A DNA stretch of 64,000 bases, from positions 950,614 through 1,014,613 of the forward strand of contig NW_022985551.1 of assembly GCF_010093815.1 (NCBI RefSeq), written 5' to 3'. The position numbers were made by a program, and so were the translations under genes. Positions within the stretch are counted from its first letter, which is position 1, and every line of letters starts with the position of its first letter. This document shows positions 20,478-30,914 of this stretch, piece by piece. The notes under the pieces were generated by a model, which was not told where the DNA came from, made no database searches, and saw only the letters and a program-made list of their open reading frames with translations. This stretch comes from Pseudovirgaria hyperparasitica (Eukaryota; Ascomycota; Dothideomycetes; Acrospermales; Acrospermaceae).

Positions 20478-23208
20478 TGTGAACGAAAAGTTGTCTTGTT
20501 AAATTAACGGTATATCTGGTACTGTGGGCGTGGCTGAAGTTGAGGGTTGAAAGTATCGGAGAGAACAAAAGTCGTGTAAAGTTGGGAATAAGGACCTATA
20601 TATTAGGACCGGGTACAAATTACAAGGCTGAGCGAAAGGCCCACGGTTCGGCCCCAATTGGCCAAAAGTTGAGCGCTTCACCACCACCGTCTGGCTCCCC
20701 TCCCGTATTCTGACTCTGGAACACACAATCTATGCACGCTGGACCTCAGCTCGTTGCCCTTAACAGTGGAGTTGGCGTGGCGGAGGGGCCAGCTACGGAC
20801 CCGCTGATTGGCTGACTGCTGCGGATCAGACACGCTAGTCAGATCTGGTCAGATTCCTCCTAGGCCGGCCGCCGCGAGAGCCACAAGGCAGAATTGGGGT
20901 CGATAAACGGACAAGTCGTCTTGCACGCGCCCAATGACCATCGTTGTGGGCGCATGAGGATGAAGCAGAACTTACCTGCATATCTGGCTAGACGTTCTCC
21001 TTGCATCTCCTCATAGCAGCTAGAATCGTCTGCAGCTATTGTCTCGTGTTCGGCAGTGCGAGCTCCAACCGTAGTCATTTGCGTTGTTCCAGTCTTCCAG
21101 ATGGACTGGATGCCAATGCACTATTTAACGTCCGAGGAAGTAATTGGGTATCTTTGTGCAACCAAAAAAATGCCCGTTCCTATATCATGTCGGAATCCCC
21201 TCTGCGCCAGGGATCGGAAACGCTTGACACTCCTCCATAGTGATAGCCTCTGATGATGCCGAAATAGAAGACGCCGGGAACTGACAGCTTCAGGGTTTCG
21301 TTCCTCAAAGTAGTAATCGCGGTAGTCCTATCATATCTTATACGTTAGACCCCTGGGCTGCTAAAGCTCTAGTATGCCACCCAGTGAACATACACCCCAA
21401 ACTCGGTGTTCCGGTATACTCTGTCTTCATGTCCATCATGGCTTGCAACGCATTGGTCTCTCCGCATCCAAATGCTCTTTCATACATTGACTCTGAAGAA
21501 GAAGCCATAACAATTTAACGACGGATGTCACCGTGTTCCATGTCCCAGTAGCCACGGCGCGTGGCTGTGAGAGTCGGCTGCAGGTAGGGTCCAGTCCCAC
21601 CTTTAGCACTAGCCAAGTACAGGGGCAAGCGAGCTCTCAGCTGTTGAGTATCGCGTCCAGTTTCGACACCATCTTCTTGAGATGCTTCATAGCATAAGCC
21701 ACTGTCGAAAATCGCCATGCCTCAGACTAGCCGGAGCTGAGGAAGGCATCGACGCGGGCTATATCTGGTGCCTGCGAAAACAGGGCTCTAAATCATATTA
21801 TAGCCTTGTGTCTGTGAGAGTTGGGACTATGTGGTAGGATGAGGTGATCAAGATCCGGTCGAAGAATGACAGTCACAGAGGGTCCTGCTGACCGTAGATT
21901 TGATTGAGACTTCAAAGCAAAACAAGGAAACATACGACAGTGGACGTTGTGAGGTGGGGCCACTACCATTTATATGTGCGGACACAACCACAACAAGGTA
22001 CTCAAGTGCAACTTCCATGTGGTCCCTTGGTCCCAGGCTAGCGCCTCGTCGCAATACGCGTACAGATCACGAGAAGACGTAAGCAGGTTGAAGTGCCAAC
22101 ATGTAATTAAGCATCTTTAGAATCTGCTTATGTGTTCGAGCAGTACGAAGAACCTAAGAATGGAACATATAGCCATCTGCTTCATCAGATGCGATAATGT
22201 TGGCTACAGCCATGTCGTATGATGTCCACTTGTCAGTTAAGTCATGATGGAAGCCAGGATGCTCGTAAGTGTTTGTTCTAGGATTCCTGGCCTCCTCTGT
22301 TCCACTCGTGACTATCATTGCAAAATTAGAAATTCGTCATGCTATTTGTCCTGAGGTCGTTTTCCTCTAATCGCTTTGTTTAACTCCTCTGCTTCGTGCA
22401 CTCAATTTGTCTCATCTGTGCGAGACCGCAACGAAATACTGCTTTGATTTCATTGAGACAAATGGCGCGGCAATCAGACCCTCGCGTCCACTCTCAAACA
22501 GTCATACCCGCAAGTGAGTCAAACTGAATGCCGAGAGGAGTCGATCGAAGAAATGGTAGGAACAGATAGACCTAAAGTATCCGACATTGGAGTATAAGAT
22601 TTTCGTTACTACACCTTCATGAATGTGTGTGAACTGAAGAAAGCAGTTCAGTCATTATCCACGTAGACAAACACCGAACGCAGTAGATTGTGAATTGGCG
22701 TCACGGATAGGGTTGTCAGCACTAGGCTTGCTTGAAGCGCGATATATCTATCGTACGACACAATAAAATGTCTCCGGCATTTCGTAAGATGCTTACGCGT
22801 CTATGTGTGTCTACGGCTTCACTGCACATTCATCGCTGGCTGTCTGTATTAAAGCCGATTTGTATTCAGAATGATTACTGTTGAATAGAAGCACTCTAGG
22901 AGTAGAATATAAACTTCGGGCATAATGCAGGGCGGGCCGGAGCACCCCTGGAAGCTTGCACCGAAGGGGGAAGAGCCGAGCTCCAAACGCGACAACAACC
23001 TCGCTCATCTTCGGCGCTCGAGTTCGGGGATGTGGAACATGGAATCAGTATACTCAAATGTTCTGCGCTTTTCTCAGTACGCGTCAACAAAACCAATCGC
23101 AATGGCGCCGCCCTCGGTCTCCATCTCTCAACATCCTCTAACATTTCACTTTTCATCTTCCAAAGATCACAGCTTGTTTGCTCGCGTGCCCAAGCTTGAA
23201 TCCCCGCC
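20478..23208. other. Long intergenic region, no gene supported
   Basis: About 2.7 kb between the LITAF-like gene (-) and the pantothenate kinase gene (+), which diverge. All frames are under 100 codons and lack motifs; several overlap on opposite strands (21515-21718, 21848-22082). The outer parts are presumably the two promoters. Confidence 0.5.
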
Positions 23209-24812
23209 ATGACCCGTCCGGCACTAGACGGCATCGCCGCCGCGCAGGTCCCACACTCCTCCAAAGACACGAAAGTTGAATTCAATGTCGCTGAGATGAG
23301 CTTACAACCCAGTCCTCCAAGACCGACCGACTTTCAGCGCTCGTATTCCTTCTCCGGCCAGAAAGATCGACCAAAAAGTGAACGAAGACCCACCATGGTC
23401 GGTGATGTCGAGGAAAAGATGATACGACCAGGCCAGATCCGGATCAATTTAAAAGGCGCATACATTGTCGATGACGAAGGCTCAGGGACTCCAAGCGCAA
23501 GCAGCGAGGAAGGCAGCGCGATGGAAGTAGAGACCAAAGACATCAGATTGCCCAATCACTTAGGAGGTGTGAGCCATATCGCTGTCGATGTACGAACGCC
23601 CCCTGTACAACCCTCACGCATGATCTTGCGCATGCAGACAGGGCATATGGCTGACCTGGCTTGTAGATCGGCGGCTCACTTGCAAAGCTCGTATACTTCT
23701 CCCATGAACCCCATGAAGAACTTGGCGGACGCCTCTCCTTCCTCAAATTCGAAACCGATCGCATAGACGACTGCATAGACTATATGCGCACACTTCAAGA
23801 ACAACATCAAGCTGTGACTGGAAAGAAGGACGACCTCTGCGTTATGGCAACTGGTGGTGGTGCTTTCAAGTTCTATGACAAGATACGACAAGCTCTGGAC
23901 GTGGAAGTGCAGCGAGAAGATGAGATGGAATGCTTGATCATCGGACTGGACTTCTTCATCACCGAAATCCCGAATGAGGTCTTCACTCATAGCGACGATG
24001 ATCCCATGCAGTTTGTCGAGCCAAAGGCGGATATTTATCCCTACCTTCTTGTCAACATTGGTTCCGGTGTTTCAATGGTCAAGGTTTCTGGTCCACGGCA
24101 ATACGAGCGTGTAGGTGGCACATCTCTAGGAGGCGGGACACTATGGGGCCTACTGTCCTTGTTGACCGGCGCGCGCAACTTTGGCGAGATGTTGGCATTG
24201 GCTGAAAATGGCGACAACACTGCTGTCGATATGCTTGTTGGCGATATCTACGGCATGAACTACGGCAAAATTGGTCTGAAGAGCACGCACATTGCTAGCA
24301 GCTTTGGCAAAGTTTATAAAATGAAAAGAGAAGCGGAGAGAGAAGCAGAAGACAACGGGGGTCTCGCAAATGGTGACGAGGAGCATAACGATTTGTTAGA
24401 CGGGGTTTTGCACCGGAGAGAAAGTCGCTCGTTCAAACCAGAGGATGTTAGCAGAAGTCTGCTTTATGCAGTCAGGTATGTCTCATTGTCCCACTTATCC
24501 GTCCACTACCACTAGAAACTAATGGACTTCAGTAACAATATTGGTCAAATCGCCTACCTTCACGCAGAGAAGCACAACCTTGAGCGGATTTATTTCGGTG
24601 GCTCATTCATCGGCGGATATGCACAGACCATGAACACTCTTTCGTATGCAATCGATTTCTGGTCCAAAGGTACCAAACAAGCATACTTTTTGCGACATGA
24701 AGGCTATCTTGGCTCAGTTGGCGCGTTCTTGAAGAGGCAGCCGAAGAACTGGGGCCGTCGAAATAGTCTAGAACAAATGCGCCCATTATACAGGAGTCAT
24801 TCGAAAGATTGA
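23209..24812 (+). CDS. CAB1: Pantothenate kinase
   Basis: First enzyme of coenzyme A synthesis (ATP + pantothenate to 4'-phosphopantothenate), eukaryotic type II family. Three exons, 23209-23589, 23667-24475 and 24533-24812 (introns 77 and 57 nt), give 489 aa. After a roughly 115-residue N-terminal extension with low-complexity Ser/Pro stretches comes [14 protein letters not shown], the phosphate-1 loop of the acetate-kinase/hexokinase fold. Then follow [22 protein letters not shown] with [12 protein letters not shown], and the C-terminal [10 protein letters not shown] and [13 protein letters not shown]. All hallmark blocks are present. Length and the N-terminal extension agree with filamentous-fungal homologues. 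A Glu/Asp/Asn-rich insert (about residues 375-400) lies between the conserved domains. Confidence 0.95.
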
Positions 24813-26575
24813 GAAGTCTCTCGGTTATCTCAGAATACACGACAGAGAAGTAGCATCGGGCGGCGCGATTGGAGTTTATGGTGCCCAATGACTACACATA
24901 CAGTTATAGTAGCCATTCATTATTTGTAGCATATACTGGCTTAGATGATATCCCCTGGCAGTACTCTGGGGCCGTAGATATAGAAGCTCCTTTCTATGAC
25001 AAGCTTGCACAAAAAGTTGTCCAATATTAGATTAGGCTTGATTATGCCACCATCATTCCAAGCTATCTCATTGGGCGCGAATAAGCGACAATGCAACAAG
25101 CTTGGCGTTTGGACGTATGTAACATCCAGACGTTCACTTCAGACTCACCAGCTACACTCGACTTCGAGCACAACCATTACAATTATAACGGTATGTCTGC
25201 TCCGTCCTCTTGGAAACTTTGCTAGCATATATGGTTCTTGGCAAGCCTTTCGAGCCAATGATGGAAGACTTCTGATTCGACGTCAATACGAGTCTTTCTA
25301 AGGAGGCAGTGTTCAGACCGTCAGATACCTGGCCACATGGCCATTTTATTTGACCGTTCCTCGATAGTTTTGCATGTTTGTCGACCTTTGACGAAGTTCA
25401 TCGTGTTCTAGATCCTTAACTGACCTCCCAGAGCGGCATCTATGTATAGAAGCTAGAGCCGATGGATCACACACCATGCTGCCAAGTGACAGGCATCTAA
25501 CCATGTATTCCATCTTATCTGAGTCTGGCGTTCAAGTATTCTGCGATACGACCGAATAAGTCGAATATCAGTATATTGCTACGTTGCGGTGCTACGTCGT
25601 AGACGTCTCTGTCAAAGAGGACTTAGACCAAGAGGCTACTTGAATAGATGCACCACCTACCGTGATGATCCTCATGTTTGATGCCATAGAGCTATATTGC
25701 TTGATACTGTGGCGTGTGGATTGAGCTTACAAAGACACTTGAGACAGGCGCAACTTACATACCGCCGACCATATTCGGTAACCATTACTGGGCTTGCCTA
25801 CAAGGCAAATGGTCACAACCACCCTGGAGGCGATATACGAGAAACGCATCGGTCTAGCTGTTACAGACATTTGCAGCTTACTACGGGCATCCGTCAGAAC
25901 AGAAAGGTTAACTGTACTGTCTTCGGCTGGTATCGAGCCACATATTTCTTGTTTATCGTCTCAGCCTTGACCGTACGAATCCGGATCCAACACGATATTA
26001 TCTGACTGACCCACTACCGAGTACGCTTCTCTGAATATGTGTTTTTCCCAACTAATATGCACTACAGCTCCGGATATCCCCTGAACATACCACTTGGCAT
26101 CATCCCAACCCGTATTTCAATACCCACACCTTCTTCTCGGCAGATGCAGGGCTAGAACCATACCCTTTCCATGACTTCTAGTGTCAATGGTGCTTAATTT
26201 CAGCTATACCACCCCCTGTGGCATCGATTCAATATCTTGGCGCGAAGCCTGGCGGATGTTGGCTGCCTAGATCTGTCTCACATTATTCTTCGAAGTGTTC
26301 ATGTCCACATGTGCATGATAGACATTATGTAGCAGGCTTTAGGGAAGCCTTTAGCTAACCCTGCTACGGGCTCGTCTGATCGGGTTCTCCGTGTTGGGTC
26401 TGATCCCTATACGGCGCCACATATTTTGAGAGACTTCCATATCTTACTTATCGTATAAAGTCCCACGATGTTCACTTTTGTATCGTCCGTGTGCCAGAGT
26501 AATTGGTCCTTCACTTTTTGGCATAAACATTCATTCTATTCGAAGTCTTCTTCTTGTTCATACGTTTTTTGAATC
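24813..26575. other. Intergenic; possible decayed coding relic
   Basis: About 1.8 kb with no intact frame above 102 codons. Around 25000-26200 protein-like stretches appear in alternating plus-strand frames (for example TLDFEHNHYNYNGMSAPSSW near 25160-25215 and LGKPFEPMMEDF near 25235), which suggests a degraded gene. I could not identify the family. The last 150 bp lead to the peroxidase gene. Confidence 0.35.
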
Positions 26576-27853
26576 ATGCATTTCTCCAAGGTCGTCCTCT
26601 TTTCGGCTTTTGTCACTTTCTTTCCATTCGTTTATGCCTGGCCGGCAATGGCAAGTTCCGCCAGCGATCTTACCAGACGCCTCATAGAACTAGAGAAGAG
26701 TAGGACCATGTTGACCCGCCCGAACATGCGTGTTCGGCACATGGTACGCAAACGAAACCCGCAAGCCGACGATGACGAAAACGGAGAAGAGGAAGAGGAA
26801 GAAGAAGAAGACCCAACTCACAACGAAGACGACGATCCTAACGATGACGACGGCACCCCCGTCCTTATTGGCGACCTCCTCCGGGACGGTGCGCGCACCG
26901 AAACCGGCAACGCCATTGCCGGAATTCTCCTGAAAACAACCTCCGGCCAGTCCACCGTCCCCCTCTACACCCCTCCCGGCGCCCTCGACTCTCCAGCCTG
27001 CCAGCAAGACACCTGCTGCGTCTGGTCATATATCTCCACCGCCATGACAACCGCCTTCACCGGCCCAACCGGCCGCTGCAACGCCCTTGCCCGCGCCGCC
27101 ATCCGACTCGGCTTCCACGACGCAGCAACCTGGTCTCAGACCGGAGCCCTCGCAGGCCAAGACTACGGCGGCGCAGACGGCAGCATCGTGCTCTCCGGCA
27201 CCGAACTCAGCCGACCCGAGAACAACGGCCTGCAACGCATCGGCGCCCAAATGGCCGCGTGGAAAGCCGAGTTTGGCGTCGGCATGGCCGACCTAATCCA
27301 ATTCGGCGCCATCCACGCCGCCGTGACATGTCCGCTCGGCCCACGCCTCCGGTTCTTCGTGGGCAGACAGGACAGCAGCACGCCTGCGGCAGACGGCCTG
27401 CTGCCCGACGTGCATGCGTCCGCCGACTCGCTGATCGAGCTATTCGCCAACAAAACGATTGTGCCGCACGACCTTGCCGCGCTGCTGGGCGCGCACACGA
27501 CGTCAACGCAGCTTCTCGTGGACGCCTCGCACGCGGGCCAGGGACAGGATAGCACGCCGGGGGTCTGGGACGTGCGGTATTATGGCGAGACGCTCGCGGC
27601 TCAGGCGCCGGATGGGGTGACGAGGTTTCATAGCGACGAGGTGTTGAGTGTGCATCCGAAGATGAGTAGCGAGTGGAGCAGTTTTACGTTTAGTGATGGG
27701 CAGGACCATTGGAATGAGGATTATGCGCAGAGCTATACGCGCATGAGCATGTTGGGAGTGAATGTTATGAATGGGATGGTGGAGTGCAGTGGGGTTGTAC
27801 CGGAGGCGCAGAGGGTGTTTGAGGGGAGTGAGCAGCCTGGTGTTTTGGAGTAG
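26576..27853 (+). CDS. Secreted haem peroxidase (class II fungal type)
   Basis: Intronless 425-aa frame. The signal peptide MHFSKVVLFSAFVTFFPFVYAWP is clear. Residues about 65-93 form a Glu/Asp-rich stretch (EEEEEEEEDPTHNEDDDPNDDD). The peroxidase core has the distal motif ARAAIRLGFHDAATW with distal His181 and the Arg three residues before the helix pair, ADGSIVLSGTELSRPEN, and the proximal motif AALLGAHTTS with His307. These are the landmarks of ascomycete members of the plant-peroxidase superfamily, secreted H2O2-dependent oxidases; the substrate (phenolics, Mn2+ or lignin-like) cannot be read. Distal and proximal histidines are intact. Codon use is strongly GC-ended in 26,850-27,600, unlike the flanks. 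Large gene-free stretches lie upstream. Confidence 0.9.
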   Translation: MHFSKVVLFSAFVTFFPFVYAWPAMASSASDLTRRLIELEKSRTMLTRPNMRVRHMVRKRNPQADDDENGEEEEEEEEDPTHNEDDDPNDDDGTPVLIGDLLRDGARTETGNAIAGILLKTTSGQSTVPLYTPPGALDSPACQQDTCCVWSYISTAMTTAFTGPTGRCNALARAAIRLGFHDAATWSQTGALAGQDYGGADGSIVLSGTELSRPENNGLQRIGAQMAAWKAEFGVGMADLIQFGAIHAAVTCPLGPRLRFFVGRQDSSTPAADGLLPDVHASADSLIELFANKTIVPHDLAALLGAHTTSTQLLVDASHAGQGQDSTPGVWDVRYYGETLAAQAPDGVTRFHSDEVLSVHPKMSSEWSSFTFSDGQDHWNEDYAQSYTRMSMLGVNVMNGMVECSGVVPEAQRVFEGSEQPGVLE

Positions 27854-28629
27854 TTGTGTGGATAGGGGCTCGAGTGGACAGGGTTACGCGTGGCTTCCAA
27901 TGCATATATACTCGACTTCCTTTTAGAGAATCACATTGAGGAGATTTTCGACCATACCTCCGGATATGTGTAGAGCAACAAATATCCCACGTTGTCGAAT
28001 CTGGTCGCTCTGCTGCAGGGATAGTCATCCGTCCCCGGGGGGGGGGGTGTAAATGTGTCGATCAACGTCCAGTAGTATTAGCATTGTTTTATTCACCCAA
28101 GAACATACCCGGTTTCCATCAGACATGCCTATAAGCACCACCATATCCGGCTGTTGATTAGCTGCGATATATTGGTCCAATTTCAGCGCCGTGAAAGTCA
28201 CTGAATCACGCCGAGGCGAGTACTACCTTGTTTGTATCTTTTGTTCATCATTTTAAAATATTTGTGCTAGATGTTACCCTCACAACTCCTTTGGCTTTTG
28301 TGAGTTAGGTGGCTAGGAGCGCAATATGAGCTAATTTCCTTTCAGGAACCTTCGGAATACTATGCGAGAGTTGAGTTCATTCGAGAAACTAATGAGCATG
28401 GATGAACGTAATGTAGTGCCGAGTAGATATTCAGTCCCTCATTATGGAGATATCAGTCATATGCGTCGAACTCGTTCTGCCGCTGCATAACACTGGCTAG
28501 ATGCGCTGCCAATTTGTAAGAGGGACCTTCGCCTGATACGTACATTTTTTAATCCGCAATCGTCTAGTAATGCATTGGACTCTGGTCCAGAAGCTAAATA
28601 TACAGTAATGATGATGTTTTGATACGCCG
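27854..28629. other. Convergent intergenic spacer
   Basis: 3' region between the peroxidase (+) and Gdt1-like (-) genes. It contains an 11-base G run at 28037-28047 and no gene. Confidence 0.5.
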
Positions 28630-30226
28630 CTAGTCCGAGTACGCAGCCTCCGCTAAATAGATGACCCCGAAGACAAGGAATGCAATTGCGCCGCCAAGTG
28701 TCACTATGATAGATATTAGCTTCTACGCACTTGATTAACAGATGTATAGTATTGAACAACTTACCAACTCGCATGCTGACCCGTCCGGCAATCGCCCGGC
28801 CCCCTATTACTGCAACACCAGTACACACCGCGTGTCCACTGATCGCACCCCCTGTGACCCACCAATAGTCCTGCCCAGCAGCCATTGCGATCGTTGCAAT
28901 CTGGCTGCGGTCGCCCCACTCGCCTAGAAATGTCATAATAAATGTCTGTACCCACGCCGGGCTCAGAAGCAGTGAAAACAGATTATTCACGCCGTTCAAC
29001 ATCCCAGCCAAGTTCCTCCGACCAGGCGATGGTGAACGGGACGGGCTCGTCGACGGACTTCGTGCAGGCGCCGGCAAGCGCGAATTCGACTTCGATTTTC
29101 TCCCTCGTCCTGCCTCTAGCGCATACGGCGACAAGTCACTCGCACGACGGGAGTTTCTGCGGGCAAGCGATTCCTTCTCTTCGAGCTCGGCTTCAACCTC
29201 GCGCATTTCCTCGCCTACACCCTCATCTGGGGACATTTTGTAACCTTCCATCAGCATCTTCGCGCCAAAGACGAGGAACAGAATAGCGGCGGCGAAGTTC
29301 GTAAAGCGCTTGGGGAGAAGGGTGGGCACAGCGTGGCCCAGGACTGCGGAGAGCACAGTCATGGCGATGAGTGCAGAGAAGGCGGCAGAGAAAACGACCA
29401 TTCGGTCATGGCGCATGGCCATGAGGGCGGCGACGAGGAAGGTTTTGTCGCCGACTTCAGAAAAGAGGATCATGGTTAGGGAGAGGATGAAAGAGTGGAA
29501 GGGCTGGATAACGCCGGAGTCGTCATCTTCGGCGTTTTTGACGGGGTATTTTGGGTAGGAGATAGGTGTGTCTGATGTAGAGTCTGTTGGGAGTTTGGGA
29601 GGGCTGGGCATTGGAATGTCGTGAGGTTTCCCGGGGAGGTCGTCTGGCTTCTCGAGACCAGCGGCACCAAGGGGCTTCTCTTTGGGAATCTTATCCGCAT
29701 CCTCAGAACCCTTGTTGCCCTGGGACTCGTCTTGTGATGTCTCTTTGCCGCTGTGAGAGGCTTCCTTCGGCTTCTCGGGAATCTTGTCTGTCTTCTCGCC
29801 CGACTCCTCCTTGGCCTTGCGATCTCGTTCTTTTTCTGTCACGCCGCCTTCGGTTCCCGTCGTGCCAGGCTTCGGAGTTGGCCGGTTGCGATCATTCATC
29901 ACCCCATCCTCCTCCACCAAACCCTTTGGCCTCGACGCATTTGGCTTCTCGGCTTTCAAGTCCTCCACCTCTTGCGACAGCTTCGTTTCTACGAATGGTC
30001 CTTTGTGTGGCTTCCCGTCCAGACCATCCACAGGCGCGTCTTTTGTCCCTACCTCATCCTTCGATTTGACTTTGCCGACCGTGGTGGGCATGGCGAGAGG
30101 GGCCTCAGGTGCCTGTGCGTCAGGGTCCCGTGCCAATGCATTACTGCTCTCGTCGCCTGCGGCGCTGTGTACGAGGATTGGGAAAATAAGGAAGATAAGA
30201 GTTGATGAGTACTTTTGCAACCGCAT
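28630..30226 (-). CDS. GDT1: Gdt1/TMEM165 (UPF0016) family Golgi cation exchanger
   Basis: Two exons on the minus strand, 30226-28765 and 28703-28630 (intron 61 nt), give 511 aa; reading through the intron instead gives a false longer C-terminus. An N-terminal signal peptide (MRLQKYSSTLIFLIFPILVHSAAG) is followed by a roughly 210-residue Lys/Glu/Pro-rich luminal region. The two UPF0016 repeats follow, each with the signature E-x-G-D-(K/R): EVGDK at 257-261 and EWGDR at 436-440. A charged Ser/Arg-rich loop (about 332-405) separates them, and the final exon encodes the last membrane segment ending EAAYSD. Yeast Gdt1 exchanges Ca2+/Mn2+ for H+ in the Golgi and supports glycosylation. Both cation motifs are intact. 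It is divergent from the Myb/telobox gene. Confidence 0.94.
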
Positions 30227-30914
30227 TGTGCAAATAAGCTTGTGTAGCTACGCGCGTATTCTGTGTCGCCACCAGGAAGAGTGTGTCTCGTGAGGCAATC
30301 GGAATGTTTTTAGCTCTCCTGCATGAAGAACGATGCTGATAACTATAGTGAGTGAGTGTGGTGAGAAGTGAAGAAGAGTGAGCTCGGGAGCACGAATGGG
30401 CGACTGTGATGAAGCGTGATCTAGTAGCAGAGGAACTTTTAGGAAAAGATGCCGGAGCTGGCCTTTGCTGAATGATTGAGATGGGGCGTGCGCTAGGTAC
30501 TGCAGAGTCGGATTTAAGTACCTATATAGGGGCTGAAGTAGATTTGTCTCGGCGCAGGAAGAAACAGAAGGTCTCTGTAGTGTATCAGTATTGACGATGC
30601 GAAATTCACGAGAAAGTGTCGCACAAATAACAAGCATGTCAAGTTCTGTTCCTAGAGAAGAGGCGATGATCCGGAACTTGCCGCTATACGAGTCCAATTC
30701 TCCTGCTGCCTGAGGCGCGCACCACATCCATGGATGTGTTAGCGTGTTGCGGCATGTCGCATGAAATGCGCCCTTTGTGAGGGGAGGCACGACAACAAAA
30801 AAGGGCATATCTGCTTTGTGCACCTTTTCAATTATCTACTTGTCAGTCTTCCCCTATTAAATTCATCTCGGACCACCGTCATTCCCAACCACTTCGCCAT
30901 TCGAATCAGAAGAC
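30227..30914. promoter_or_regulatory. Divergent promoter, Gdt1-like / Myb-telobox gene
   Basis: About 690 bp between two divergent starts. A 191-codon minus-strand frame crosses it (30248-30823) but has no domain and would lie in the Gdt1 leader; I treat it as chance. Confidence 0.45.

Noticed and set aside
21500-22085. Opposed short frames
   Set aside because: Under 70 codons each, on both strands, with no splice model linking them.
30248-30823. 191-codon minus-strand frame
   Set aside because: It lies in the divergent promoter between two well-supported genes, has no domain or conserved-looking block, and its composition is like intergenic DNA.
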